A DNA stretch of 64,000 bases, taken from Xiheimicrobium sp052034585 (lineage in GTDB: Bacteria > Myxococcota > Myxococcia > Myxococcales > Myxococcaceae). Under the pieces are notes generated by a model, which worked only from the letters and a program-made list of their open reading frames with translations, did not search any database and was not told the origin of the DNA. The translations under genes were made by a program, and so were the position numbers. How positions within the stretch are numbered: the stretch's first letter is position 1; each line of letters begins with the position of its first letter. Positions 27,207-36,000 of the stretch are shown here, one piece after another. The DNA lies in assembly GCA_052034585.1 (NCBI GenBank), contig JBPOIJ010000075.1:1-64000 (forward strand), written 5' to 3'.

Positions 27207-28418
27207 TCACTGCAGCGTCGAGCAGACCGGGTTCCCGTTGTCTCCGTAGAAGCCGGCCACGAGACTCGCGGGTGCCGAGGTGATGCAGAGGTTCATCTTC
27301 ATCGTGAGGTTCTTGTTGTTGTTCGACAGCCCCGCCGAATACCCGCTCGTGGGGCGGACCAACGGGCTCGCCCCGTTGTTGACGTCGACCGCCTGGCCGT
27401 CGCTGCGCACGTAGTTGAGGAAGTTGGCAGGCAACAGATCGCGCATCGCGGGGAAGTTGGTCGAGCCCGAGTAGAGGCGGATCTCCGCCGAGAAGTCCGC
27501 GCCACGCGAGCCGCAGAACAGGGGCGTCGCCATGTCCTTCGCGATCGAGGTCATCGAGACGGTGACTGGCCCGTGAGGCGTGATGGTGGCCGGATCCCAC
27601 GCGAGCGGGGTGCTGAGGGACGCGAAGTTCGCGCAGCCCTTCCCGGTGAAGGGCGCCTCCGCACACGCCGACGTCGCGCAGATGAGCCCGTACACACAGG
27701 TGTCAGGCTGAGGGTTGGCCACCGCGCACGCGGCTGGGGTCGCGCACCGCTGCGTCGAGGGATCGCAGAGCCCCTGCGTGCACGAGCCGGGAACACACGG
27801 GCCTCCAGTGCCGCCGTCGTTGCCGCCACTGCGACACTGGCCGGTCGCCGCTTCGCAGGTGAGCCCCGTCGGACAGGAGGTCGCGGTGCACGCCGGCGAA
27901 CACACCTTGGTCACGGCTTGGCAGACGGTGCCGACCTGCTGCGCATTGCAGAGCGCGTCGGTGGCGCACTGACAGAAGCCGCGGGCCCCACCGCTGCCTG
28001 GAGCCTGTCCGGTGAAGGTGGCGCAGGTGCGCGCAGAGGTCGCGCAGTCAGCCGCGCTCGTACAGCTCGGAATGCACTCGCGCAGCACGGGGTGACAGGT
28101 CTGCGCCGTCGTGCACTGTGCGTCGGTGGTGCACGTCGCCCCACCCCCTCCGACACTGCCTCCTGCCGAGCCGCCAGCGCTCCCACCGCCGGTGTTCGAA
28201 CCTGGAACGCAGACGCCCGACGAGGAGCAGGTCTCGGTCGCCGAGCAGGTGCGGCACTGGGCTGCCTGGTTGCCACAGGCCGAGCGAGAGAGCCCGCTCT
28301 GGCATCGCCCCAAGGTGTCGCAGCACCCACCCGAGCAGTTCGAGGCGTCACAGGGTTCACGTGTTCCGCAACCAGCAGCAAGCAGCAGCAGCACCGCCAT
28401 CAGCCGTGTCGTCCGCAT
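27207..28418 (-). CDS. Cys-rich lipoprotein, paralogue of the gene at 29085-30134
   Basis: A 403-aa exported lipoprotein with signal and lipobox LAAGC. Three parts are visible. A Cys module at residues about 22-72 (CSGGCCDTLGRC, CRTCSATETC) is the same type as in the lipoprotein at 1219. A Gly/Ser linker and further Cys-rich EGF-like repeats (CTTDAQCTTAQTCHP, CQCATDALC) follow. A C-terminal domain of about 150 residues has TPLAWDPATI, LNYVRSDGQ, GLSNNNKNL and AGFYGDNGNPVC. The last two parts match the downstream-numbered paralogue, which has the same landmarks. The start has a GGGGAGG ribosome site. Likely outer surface; role unknown. More than 40 Cys residues suggest a disulfide-stabilised extracellular protein. 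Confidence 0.8.
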   Translation of the reverse strand: MRTTRLMAVLLLLAAGCGTREPCDASNCSGGCCDTLGRCQSGLSRSACGNQAAQCRTCSATETCSSSGVCVPGSNTGGGSAGGSAGGSVGGGGATCTTDAQCTTAQTCHPVLRECIPSCTSAADCATSARTCATFTGQAPGSGGARGFCQCATDALCNAQQVGTVCQAVTKVCSPACTATSCPTGLTCEAATGQCRSGGNDGGTGGPCVPGSCTQGLCDPSTQRCATPAACAVANPQPDTCVYGLICATSACAEAPFTGKGCANFASLSTPLAWDPATITPHGPVTVSMTSIAKDMATPLFCGSRGADFSAEIRLYSGSTNFPAMRDLLPANFLNYVRSDGQAVDVNNGASPLVRPTSGYSAGLSNNNKNLTMKMNLCITSAPASLVAGFYGDNGNPVCSTLQ

Positions 28419-28513
28419 CGAGCCTCCCCGTCCAGAGCTTCACACAAACGCACGAAGGGCGAGCCCTCTTTCGAGAACCCGCCCCGCGTGACAGCCTCAG
28501 ACGTGAGTGTGGA

Positions 28514-29014
28514 TTACTTCTTCACCGGCGAGTCGTCCTTGAACTCGGTGACGACTTCCTTGCCCTTGAGCCACTCCCGCTGGAGGCCCTGGCGCTTCCC
28601 AGCGACCCAGTTCTCCTCGAGGATCTTCTGACCGGCGATCCACTGGGTGCGCTTGCCGTTCCAGAGATCGTTGTCGAAGGTGAGTTCCTCGAGCTTGCCG
28701 CCAGCCTCGTCGTACGCGATCCACAGGCCAGTCCGCTTGCCCTCGAGGTAGGCGCCCTCGACCCGCTTCTTCCCCGACTTGTAGAGGCCGAGGTAGGGCC
28801 CGTGCATCAGCGGCTCACCCATGCGACCGGCCTTCGTGCAGAAGGTGGCCTCGAACACGGTGTCCTTGCCGCCTGACTGCTTGGTGCCAGTGGGGCAGGC
28901 CAGGGCCGGCTCACCAGGAAGCACCGCCGACGGCTTGGGCGTCGTCGCAGGCTGCGCGAACGTCGCCAGAGGAGCCGCCACCACAACCGACATCATCAGC
29001 TTCTTGAAGTTCAT
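28514..29014 (-). CDS. Secreted MORN-repeat protein
   Basis: A 166-aa exported protein from the ATG at 29014, which has an AAAGGGAA ribosome site. Signal peptide MNFKKLMMSVVVAAPLATFA. The mature part contains several variant MORN (MORN_2-like) repeats of about 22-24 residues: HGPYLGLYKSGKKRVEGAYL, EGKRTGLWIAYDEAGGKLEE, NGKRTQWIAGQKILEE and AGKRQGLQREWLKGKEV. Such repeats form an open beta-sheet and usually bind lipids or other proteins. The gene sits between the two Cys-rich lipoprotein paralogues, all on one strand, suggesting a three-gene surface module. Confidence 0.8.
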   Translation of the reverse strand: MNFKKLMMSVVVAAPLATFAQPATTPKPSAVLPGEPALACPTGTKQSGGKDTVFEATFCTKAGRMGEPLMHGPYLGLYKSGKKRVEGAYLEGKRTGLWIAYDEAGGKLEELTFDNDLWNGKRTQWIAGQKILEENWVAGKRQGLQREWLKGKEVVTEFKDDSPVKK

Positions 29015-29084
29015 CGTTTCCCTTTCAGTGAGACCACCCTCAGGTGGCCTTCGCGTGGTTTGAACGTCGTGTCGTCGGCCCAAT

Positions 29085-30134
29085 TCACTGATTCGCAGTC
29101 GCACAGTTCGCGTTGCCGTTCTGCGCGTAGAAGCCGGCGCGGAGCGACATGATCGTGGAGGCGGCGCAGCCCGTCCACACGAGGTGGAGGTTCTTGTTGT
29201 TGTTCGACAAGCCCATCGCGTAGCCGCTCTGGGGACGAACCGGGCCGGCGCCGAGGTTGACGATCTGGCCGTCGGTGCGCACGTAGTTCAGCGTGCCAGC
29301 CTGAACCATGTCGATCATCGACGGGAACGTCGTGCTGGGCGCCGCGTAGAGATCGACGGTGAAGGTGAAGGCGTTCGGGTCGGGCGCGGCGCAGGCCGTG
29401 GTGTCGTTCGTCGCACGAGGAGCGAACGCGGTCGTGACGTGACCCTTGGTGGCGATCGTCGCCGGGTTCCACGCCAGGGGGGTCGCGACGGTCATGAAGT
29501 TGGCGCAGGTGTGCCCAGTCACCGGAGCATTGCCACAGCCGGTCGCGTTGCACATCAACCCGTAGACGCAGACGTCGGGCTGCGGGCTCGCCGCGGTGCA
29601 GGTCGGCGGCGCGATGCACTTCGCCGTGGTCGGATCGCAGATCGAGCTGCCAGAACAGGCCGGGGCCGCACCAGGCGTGCACGCGACGCCCGCGTCGACG
29701 CCCGCGTCCATCACCGACGAGGTGCCGCAGTAGCCAGTCGCCGTGTCGCACTTGTAGCCCGTCGGGCAGGCCGAGTCGGCCGTGCACTTCGCGCCACACA
29801 GCTTGGTCGAGGGGTCGCAGACGTTCCCGGCCGTCGACATCGCGCAGATGGCATCAGTGGAGCACTGGCAGAAGGAGCGCGAGGTGGTTCCGCCGTCGCC
29901 CCCCGAGGAGCCACCGAGCGTGGCGCAGGTCTTCGCCGACGCGGGGCAGTCGCTGCCCGAGGTGCAGCCGGGGACGCACTTCTTGGTCAGCGGGTGGCAG
30001 GCCTCGCTCGCCGCACACTGGCTGTCCGAGGTGCAGCTCGTCACCATCGGCTCGGTTGGGCCACAGCCGACGCCCACCGCGAACCCCGCGGCGATCGCAG
30101 CAGACAGCCACATGCTCATTTTCGTCTTCGTCAT
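29085..30134 (-). CDS. Cys-rich lipoprotein, paralogue of 27207-28418
   Basis: A 349-aa exported lipoprotein. The best start is the ATG at 30134, 9 bases after an AGGAG site; two ATGs further upstream are less well placed. The lipobox is VGVGC. It lacks the CSGGCCD module of its paralogue but shares the EGF-like Cys repeats (CTSDSQCAASEACHP, CQCSTDAIC, CGAKCTADSACPTGYKC). It also shares the same C-terminal domain (TPLAWNPATI, LNYVRTDGQ, RPQSGYAMGLSNNNKNL, AGFYAQNGNANC). A promoter with a dyad overlapping the -35 box lies upstream at 30196-30234. Extracellular, function unknown. Confidence 0.8.
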   Translation of the reverse strand: MTKTKMSMWLSAAIAAGFAVGVGCGPTEPMVTSCTSDSQCAASEACHPLTKKCVPGCTSGSDCPASAKTCATLGGSSGGDGGTTSRSFCQCSTDAICAMSTAGNVCDPSTKLCGAKCTADSACPTGYKCDTATGYCGTSSVMDAGVDAGVACTPGAAPACSGSSICDPTTAKCIAPPTCTAASPQPDVCVYGLMCNATGCGNAPVTGHTCANFMTVATPLAWNPATIATKGHVTTAFAPRATNDTTACAAPDPNAFTFTVDLYAAPSTTFPSMIDMVQAGTLNYVRTDGQIVNLGAGPVRPQSGYAMGLSNNNKNLHLVWTGCAASTIMSLRAGFYAQNGNANCATANQ

Positions 30135-30195
30135 GTTCGACATCTCCTTCATGTACTGCGTGGAAACTGCCTTCGAAGGTACCGAAGCGGGGCGG

Positions 30196-30234
30196 ACTGT
30201 AGAGAGCCCCGATCGAGAGTCAACGAAAGTTGAC
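30196..30234 (-). promoter_or_regulatory. Promoter of the Cys-rich lipoprotein with overlapping dyad
   Basis: On the minus strand, TTGACT (plus 30218-30223), a 16-base spacer and TACAGT (plus 30196-30201) make a good sigma-70-type promoter, with a leader of about 55 bases to the ATG at 30134. The perfect dyad GTCAAC-GAAA-GTTGAC at 30219-30234 covers the -35 box, so it may be a repressor site. Confidence 0.55.
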
Positions 30235-30347
30235 CGTGCGCCTGACGCACACTGCGTGCCGATTCACAGCAAGGAATGCAGCGACGTTGAAGCGTGGAAC
30301 ACCGACGCGCGACAGCGGAGCGAGGCAGCCGCGCCAGGGCGACGGTG

Positions 30348-30752
30348 TCAGACGGGGAACAAGTTGCCCAGCACGATCAAGGCGATCACCGTCAGGGTGA
30401 AGAGCACCACCTGGATCACTCCGAGGCGCAGCGCCCAGCGCGCGCGACCGAGGCCGTCGGGTGGCGCCTCGCCTCGTTCGATCGCCAGCTGCTCGAGCCG
30501 ACCGAGGACGATCGCGAGCAGCGAGAGCGGAACGCAGAAGAAGAAGCCGGCGACCGCGACGATCAGCGCCCCAGTCGCACGGGTGGAGGCGCCTGCGGGC
30601 TGCAGCGCGCACTCCGAGCACCACGTCTTCTCGCCACGAAACGAGACGCAGTCTCCGCAGACGAATCGACCACAGCGCTCGCAGAGATCGACCGCGAGCA
30701 CGCCGGCATGACGCGGGCAGGTCGCTCCTCCGAGCGCGTCGACGGGCGCCAC
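30348..30752 (-). CDS. Zinc-finger membrane protein (B-box-like, two TM), last gene of the glt locus
   Basis: A 134-aa protein from a GTG at 30752, 4 bases from the gltJ stop, so surely co-transcribed. The N-terminus has a Cys/His array (CPRHAG, CERCGRFVCGDCVSF, CSECAL) resembling a B-box or double zinc ribbon. Two hydrophobic helices follow (residues about 60-85 and 110-133), like DUF4190-type membrane proteins. The zinc region should face the cytoplasm. The upstream partner GltJ also carries an N-terminal zinc ribbon, so the two may act together. No experimental role is known to me. Confidence 0.7.
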   Translation of the reverse strand: MAPVDALGGATCPRHAGVLAVDLCERCGRFVCGDCVSFRGEKTWCSECALQPAGASTRATGALIVAVAGFFFCVPLSLLAIVLGRLEQLAIERGEAPPDGLGRARWALRLGVIQVVLFTLTVIALIVLGNLFPV

Positions 30753-30756
30753 CGCC

Positions 30757-32901
30757 TCAGAACTTGAACGGGAACTGGAAGGCGTCGCTCTGCTTCTTGC
30801 TGCGCGGGAAGGTCATTCCCTTGATCACCCCAGCGACACATTGGGCCATGTAGGTGCCCTTGAACTCCTCGGTCACCAGCCCCACGTTCGACACCTTGCC
30901 CGAGGTCAGCACCGTCCACCGCATCACGAGCTTGCCGGTGACGCCCGGCTCACGCTTGCGGTGCTCCTGCGCGCAGGTGGCGAGCGCGCCCTTGTTGGCG
31001 AGCACGGTCTCGGTGACGTCTCCTTGGGTGATCTCGTCCTTGAGATCGCCACCCGCGCTCCCAGGCGGCGGGGGAATGTAGACTTCCTTCTTCTTTTGCG
31101 AGGCGCTCTCGGTCTTCGGCTCTTCCTTCGGAGCGGCCTTCTTCTTTCCGTCGCCGAAGAGGCTGTCGAAGTCGTCGTCCTTCTCCTTGGGCGAGTCCTT
31201 CACTGGCTCGGCAGCCTTCGGCGACTCCTTCGGGGTCTCCCTCACCGTCTCCTTCGGCTCCGCCTTCGCGATCACCGCATTTCGCGTCGTCTTCGCGGTG
31301 GTCTTCGCCGTCGTGGGTGTCGCTTCAGCAGGCGGGTTCTGAACGGCAATGGGCGTCTGGGTGTTCGTCGGAGTGGCCGTCGCTGGCGGGTTGGGGTTCG
31401 TCGGAGGCGGGTTCGTGGTGGGCTGGGTGTTCTGCGCGACGACGGTCGGCGGGTTCACCGGTGGTGGGTTGACGGGCGGAGTGTTGGTCGCGATCGGCGG
31501 CGGCGCGACGACGACCTTCGGCTCCCGCACGAGGAGGAAGATGATGAGCGCGATGAGGGAGAGGAGGATCGCGCCACCGCCCACGCCGAGGCCGATCAGC
31601 AGGCCACGATTCGACGGCGGGCGGTACTGGGTGACGGCTGGAGCGCTGAAGGTGGCGCCCGGGTTCGCCATGTAGGGGTTCACCGGGGGAGGCGGCGGCG
31701 GCGCAGGGCGCGCGTGCACTGGTGCCTCGACGTGGGCGGGCGTGTGCGGCTTCTCCTCGACTGGGAGATCGAGCAGCCCACCCGACGACACAGTCTCGGG
31801 CACCGGCTCCGCCTTCTTCGGCGGCTTGGCGAGCACGTCCATCTCTTCCTTCACCAAGGACGCGAGCGCCGAGGCAGCCGAGGGACGCCAACTGCCAGTG
31901 TCTTCCTGCACCGCGATGTTGGCGGAGGGGATCGCGGAAGCGGCGATGGGCACCTGCACCTCGGACTGCACCGTCGTCACCACGCCGCCCGCGGAGAAGG
32001 CCGACTGCACCGGCACGCTCACCACCGCCGGCGCGATGATGCCCGGGTTCACCGTCGCCGCAGCAGCGACGACGATCGGCTTGGCCGGCTTGGGCGCGAG
32101 GACCGAGGCGAGGATCTTCACCTCCGAGACGGGGATCCAATCGCTGAAGCCAGCCCGCCAGCACAACGAGTCGGGCCCGACTTCTCCCGTGTCCCAGTGT
32201 TGCTTGAGCTGATCGAGCGGCATCGGGCCGGTCTGCTTGTCGTTGAGCGCGACGTACCAGTCCTGTTGAGGCACCTCTTCGATCTTCGGCTGCTGGGCGG
32301 TGGGCGCGCTCTCCTCGGCGAGCCGCTTCACCATCTCGGCGTCGAGCACCTTCGTCGACTCGCGATCGCCCTCTTGTGCTGGCTTGGTCTCGAGGTTCTT
32401 CGGGAGTGTCGTGGGGCCGGTCGAGCCACCCGCGAGCACCGAGTCGAACACCGCGCCGATCTCGTCTTCGTCCGCACCCAGGAAGCTGTCGCCTGGCTTG
32501 TCCGACGGCGGGGGCGGCGGAGCCTCGTGCCCGTTCGCCCCGTTCCCGTTCTTCGCGGCCGCCGTCTTCGCCGCCTTCTCGGCCATCGCTGCCTGCACGG
32601 CCGGATCGTTCATGTTGACGCGCGAGGTCGCGGGCTCGGCGCCCAGCCCCGGGTTGGTGAGATCGGCGCCCTCCTGCGCGGAGCTCGGGCTCAGCGGGCT
32701 CGTCATCACCTGCGTGGCCATCGAGTCGTCGGGATCGGTCGAGGTCGATGGCGCCGGCTGCTTCGCCGCCACCGGCGCGTCGGTCCGCTTGACGTGAATG
32801 ACGTAGCCGCACTTGCGGCATCGGACCTTGACCCCCTTCGGCCCGACCTTCTCGTCGTTGATCATGTACTGCGCACGGCAGCTCTCACAGACGAAGCGCA
32901 T
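30757..32901 (-). CDS. gltJ: Gliding-motility protein GltJ (AgmX)
   Basis: GltJ is an inner-membrane component of the Glt gliding machinery, which in M. xanthus links cytoplasmic regulators (MglA, AglZ) to the periplasmic part. The 714-aa protein has all its landmarks. They are a zinc ribbon at residues 5-31 (CESC and CRKC), an acidic/low-complexity region, and a GYF domain at about 214-262 (DWYVALNDKQTGPMPLDQLK, ending in GFSDWIPVSEV). One TM helix lies at about 432-460, then a Pro/Thr periplasmic stretch and a C-terminal AgmX/PglI (TonB-C-like) domain of about 95 residues (ETVLANKGALATCAQEHRKR). Last large gene of the locus; a promoter candidate lies in the gap after gltI. Confidence 0.92.
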   Translation of the reverse strand: MRFVCESCRAQYMINDEKVGPKGVKVRCRKCGYVIHVKRTDAPVAAKQPAPSTSTDPDDSMATQVMTSPLSPSSAQEGADLTNPGLGAEPATSRVNMNDPAVQAAMAEKAAKTAAAKNGNGANGHEAPPPPPSDKPGDSFLGADEDEIGAVFDSVLAGGSTGPTTLPKNLETKPAQEGDRESTKVLDAEMVKRLAEESAPTAQQPKIEEVPQQDWYVALNDKQTGPMPLDQLKQHWDTGEVGPDSLCWRAGFSDWIPVSEVKILASVLAPKPAKPIVVAAAATVNPGIIAPAVVSVPVQSAFSAGGVVTTVQSEVQVPIAASAIPSANIAVQEDTGSWRPSAASALASLVKEEMDVLAKPPKKAEPVPETVSSGGLLDLPVEEKPHTPAHVEAPVHARPAPPPPPPVNPYMANPGATFSAPAVTQYRPPSNRGLLIGLGVGGGAILLSLIALIIFLLVREPKVVVAPPPIATNTPPVNPPPVNPPTVVAQNTQPTTNPPPTNPNPPATATPTNTQTPIAVQNPPAEATPTTAKTTAKTTRNAVIAKAEPKETVRETPKESPKAAEPVKDSPKEKDDDFDSLFGDGKKKAAPKEEPKTESASQKKKEVYIPPPPGSAGGDLKDEITQGDVTETVLANKGALATCAQEHRKREPGVTGKLVMRWTVLTSGKVSNVGLVTEEFKGTYMAQCVAGVIKGMTFPRSKKQSDAFQFPFKF

Positions 32902-32934
32902 CAGGTCGTCCTAAGCAGGGCTAAATACTCAAAA

Positions 32935-32963
32935 ACTGTAGGTTTCACTTTCCAGCCGGTCAA
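32935..32963 (-). promoter_or_regulatory. Candidate promoter for gltJ
   Basis: On the minus strand, TTGACC (plus 32958-32963), a 17-base spacer and TACAGT (plus 32935-32940) form a sigma-70-like promoter in the 135-base gap between gltI and gltJ. The inverted repeat GGTTTCAC (32941-32948) / GTGAAACC (33001-33008) has one arm in the spacer, a possible operator. Confidence 0.5.
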
Positions 32964-33036
32964 GCGGACCGACGCCGGATGACTGCCCGAAGTTCCCGGC
33001 GTGAAACCGCCTACACATCATGCTCAATCAATTGGC

Positions 33037-36000
33037 TCACTTGCGAACTTGTACTTCGACGCTGGTCCCGACGGCGACTCGGAGCGCGTGAAGATCGTCG
33101 CCGAGCGCGAACACCATCAGCTCGCGGATCTTCGATCGCGGCTGAACCCGAAAGGCCGTGCCCGTCTCGGCGATCACCATGCGCTTGACCGGCTCGATCT
33201 CACCGGCGACGAAGGTGCCGGCACGAACTCCGGTGAGCTCGGCGCCCTCCAAGTAGTTGCGCAGATCGTTCGGCGTCGCGACGCGCACGTACTCGCGCGT
33301 CACCCTGGCGAGCGCGGCCCGGGCCTGCTCGGTGAGTGAGCGCTCGAGCAGCTTTCGTTCGGTGTCGATGGCCCGGAGATCGGCCGTGAAGCGAAACCGA
33401 TCGACCGACAGGCTGATCGCCGCCTGGAGGATCGCCTCGAGCCGTTCGGCCGAGACCCGCGAGGTGAGCACGAGCTCAGGCCGCAAGAGCGCCATCGTGC
33501 GCCCGAGCAGGTAGTACGCCTCGCGCTGGCCGGCCTCGCCGAAGAACTTCCCGCCGGCGCGAATGCCGATCGGGTCGGTGTGCACGACCTCGACGCCGAC
33601 CATGGGATCGGGCGCGGCCTCGGTCGTCTTCTTCGCGATGCGATCGCGGGTGGCGACGAGGAACGGTGAGTAGAGGCCGATCTGCTCCATGCCGAGCAGC
33701 CGGCTCACGTACCGGTAGTGCGAGAGGTGGAACTCCGCGCCCGAGGTGACGTCGACGAGGTGCCGCTTGGGCACGATGCCGTAGCGGGTGAAGTCCTCCT
33801 TGTAGAGCGCGCCTGCCTGCTCGAAGAGGATCGCCATCAGCTCCGCGAGCGGCCCACGCACCTTCGGGTGGAAGAGGTGCTGCTGCCAGAGCCGATCGGT
33901 GAGCGACCGTTGCGCCTGCTCGCGCTTCTTCGCGTACGGAGTGAGCTTGGTGAGAATCTCCCGCTCGCCGGTGCCGATCTCGCCGATGAGCCCCGAGGCG
34001 ACTTGGGCCGCGAGCCACGCCGAGTCGTAGTCCTTCCGGCGCGCCGCCAGCTCCGCGAGCGCCGAGGCCACCTTCCCCGGAGCGGTGGTCGTCGGCAACG
34101 AACGGCGCCAAGCGTCGACCGCGTCTTGCTCGTAGCCTGGCTGGGCCTGGGCGAGCGAGGCGAACTTCTCCTGCACCTCGACGTTCTCGGGCTGCCCCGC
34201 CGCCACCACCTTGTAGACCTCGACGGCGGCGTCGGGCGCCTTCATCACGTTCAGGTACATGTCCCCGAGCGCGCGCCAGATCGTCATGCGCGCGAGGTGG
34301 GTCTCTTCCGTCTTCGGGAAGCGCGCGAGCATGCGCTTGTAGTTGTCGTCGAGCGTCTTCCACTTCTTGTTGCGACCGAGCATCGCCTCGAGCGCGCTGA
34401 AGGCCTCGATGAAGCGCCAGTCGAGATCGAGCGCGGCGTTGAACGACTGGGCCGCCTTGTCGATGTCCATCAGCTCGTCGCGAGCGATCTCTCCGAGCGC
34501 GAACCACACCCGTTTGCCACGCTGCGGGTCGCCCTGGAGCGCCTCGGTCTGCAGCATGCGCTCGAGCATCTCGGCGGCCTTCGCGCCCTGCTTCGTCTCG
34601 CGGTAGAGGACGTAGAGCGCGTCCATCACCTCGAGCACGTCGGGCCGAACCTTGTGCGCGGCGAGGTAGGCGTCGATGGAGAGGTAGGGATCGTGCAGCT
34701 TGTCCCGCGCCATCTTCCCGAGCGCGACGCCGTTCTCGTAGCGCGCGTCACCTTCGACGACCTGGAGCAGCTTCTGGCGGAAGTCGGCCGCCCGCTCGAA
34801 GTTCTGGGTCGACTCGGCGATCGACACCATCGACTTGAGCGAGGGCTCGTGGCTCGGGTCGATGCCGAGGGCCTTGTCGAACTGGTTCTCGGCGCGATCG
34901 AACTGCTTGAGCTGGAAGTGGAGGTCGCCCAACGTCCAGTGGATCTCCGCCACCTCGAGATCGGTGAGATCGCCGCGGTGGTGCAGCAAGATCGACTGGT
35001 ACACCTTGAGCGCCTCTTCGAGCCGCTTCACCTGCACGAGCACGTTGCCGTAGCCCTCGAGCACCGCGAGGTTCGTCGCGTCGAGCTGATAGGCCTTCTC
35101 GAACGCCCCGAGCGCCTTGTCGCGGTGGGCGTTCTTCTCGCAGACGTAGCCGAGCCGGTAGAAGCGTCGGCAGAGTTCCTTCGCGAGCTCCTCGTCTTCC
35201 TGCGCGCCGGCGTAGCGCTGCGACATCTTGGCGGTGACGATGTCGAGCATCTGCTCGCAGCGTTCCCACTTCTCGCTCGAGAGGTAGATGTCGGCGAGCG
35301 GCCGGGCGGCCTCGAGCGAGTCGGGCACCAGCTTGAGCGCTTCCTCGTAGTACTGGGTCGCCTTGTCGCGATCCTCGCGGCTCTCGTAGTAGCGGGCGAC
35401 CGCGAGGAAGGCCTCGGAGCGCTCCTGCGGATCCTCCGTCTGGCGAGCCTCTTCGAGCAGCGCGCGCTCGTAGCTGTCCCAGTCCTTCTCGATCTCGTAG
35501 ATGCCCTTGAGCGCACGGATCGCGGGCCGGTACGCAGGGTCGATGCGCAGCGACTCGAGGTAGCAGCGCTTGGCGCTCCCCACGTCGATGAGCATGTCTT
35601 CGTTGATCTTGCCGGCGCGGAAGTAGAGCTCGACCGCCTCTGGCGTCGACCCGAGCACCTGCGCTTCACGCTCGAGCATGTCGAGGGCGAAGGGCCAGTT
35701 GCCGCTGCGCTCGTACAAGGTGCCGAGGGCGTGCATCGCGGGGCGGCACCGAGGGTCGAGATCGAGCGCCTGGTGGTAGGCGACGACCGCGCGATCCACC
35801 GCCTTGAGCTGCTGGTGGAAGATGTCGCCCATCTCCACGCAGAGCACGGCCTTCTCCTCGGGGTTGGTGAGGAGGTTGATGTGCCGATCGACGACGCCGA
35901 TCAGCTCGTCCCACCGGCCCTGCGCCTTGCGGAGGCGCTCGAGGGTCTTGATCGCCTGGACGTTCTGCGGGTCGACCTGGAGCGAGGCGTCGATGCAGGC

